Positions 63,769 through 64,000 of a stretch of DNA of 64,000 bases are shown here, piece after piece. Each line of letters opens with the position of its first letter. The first letter of the stretch is position 1. The notes beneath the pieces are model-generated. The model worked only from the letters and a program-made list of their open reading frames with translations. It did not search any database and was not told the origin of the DNA. The stretch is taken from the NCBI RefSeq assembly GCF_006738645.1, contig NZ_AP019700.1:384001-448000 (forward strand), written 5' to 3'. The position numbers and the translations under genes were made by a program. This DNA is from Stella humosa. GTDB taxonomy: Bacteria > Pseudomonadota > Alphaproteobacteria > ATCC43930 > Allostellaceae.

Positions 63769-64000
63769 TCAGGCGCCGAAGAGGCGTCCCGGCGCCAGTT
63801 CCGCCGCCGCCAGGCCCATCGCCGCCAGATCCTCGGGCAGGTCGCCGCTGGTGACGATGGCCGCCACGGCGCGGCCCATGGCGGGCGATGTCATGATGCC
63901 GTAGCCGCCCTGGCCCGCGCACCAGAAGAAGCCGGGCGCCTCCGGCGCCTCGCCCACCACCGGCGTCTTGTCGGCGACGAAGCTGCGCAGGCCGGCCCAT
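63769..64000 (-). CDS. DAO-type FAD-dependent oxidoreductase, 5' end beyond the window
   Basis: The last 76 codons of a flavoprotein cut by the window edge. The visible start WAGLRSFVADKTPVVGEAP and the following FFWCAGQGGYGIMTSPAMGR are the C-terminal FAD-binding signature of glycine/D-amino-acid oxidase-type enzymes. The tail ends LAPGRLFGA. Substrate cannot be told from this fragment. The 31 codons right after its TGA remain open in the same frame. Confidence 0.85.
   Translation of the reverse strand, partial: WAGLRSFVADKTPVVGEAPEAPGFFWCAGQGGYGIMTSPAMGRAVAAIVTSGDLPEDLAAMGLAAAELAPGRLFGA

Overview
The window is a single stretch of very GC-rich bacterial chromosome with almost no non-coding space; the largest gap is about 270 bases and none exceeds 300. 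Gene content points to an alphaproteobacterium, most likely Rhodospirillales-like: hopanoid genes hpnH and hpnA beside ispH, a CtaA/COX15 heme A synthase beside usg, a CIRCE-controlled groESL operon, DUF4169, DUF1285 and DUF6111 proteins, and the alphaproteobacterial moxR-DUF58-DUF4159 cluster. This taxonomic call is inference. I see no rRNA, tRNA, IS element, prophage or CRISPR array.

Layout. 1-11.3 kb: the tail of a sigma54 response regulator, an RTX/M10 metalloprotease, a YcgN-type cysteine-cluster protein coupled to a GNAT acetyltransferase, a GlcD-type FAD oxidase followed by a cupin, a Tat-exported NTF2-like protein, DUF4169, a large AsmA protein and a pirin. 11.5-14.9 kb: a VWA protein with three C-terminal repeats, and a WYL regulator divergent from a VOC protein across a clear palindromic operator. 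14.9-24.6 kb: a minus-strand moxR-DUF58-BatA/DUF4159-membrane protein operon, divergent from a DUF1285-CoA pyrophosphatase-DUF6111-CCA transferase operon.

24.6-29.7 kb holds the most unusual locus: a compact minus-strand operon of an APH-fold kinase, an enolase paralogue with altered catalytic residues, a UbiD decarboxylase and an acyl-CoA-ligase-like enzyme. Together they look like an uncharacterised small-molecule pathway. 29.8-35.1 kb: an MFS exporter, then hpnA, hpnH, ispH and mlaA (isoprenoid/hopanoid and outer-membrane lipid functions). 35.3-42.1 kb: an isopropylmalate-dehydrogenase paralogue, a Lon-like protease overlapping a tandem Usp-like protein, a DUF1194 protein, and a CMD protein coupled to an alpha/beta hydrolase.

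42.2-47.8 kb is one giant gene for an SF1 helicase carrying a Vsr/MTES_1575-like nuclease domain, probably a genome-defence protein. 47.8-56.5 kb is mixed metabolism: a hydroxyacid dehydrogenase, two convergent methyltransferases, a nitroreductase with a DehI-like protein, an enoyl-CoA hydratase, a TPR protein, an SDR, heme A synthase and usg. 56.6-58.8 kb is groESL with promoter, CIRCE and terminator. 58.9-64 kb: MarR-DUF1330, a class IV aminotransferase, a HAD phosphatase, a small cupin, a second RTX protein with an internal duplication, and the C-terminal end of a DAO-type flavoenzyme cut by the window edge.
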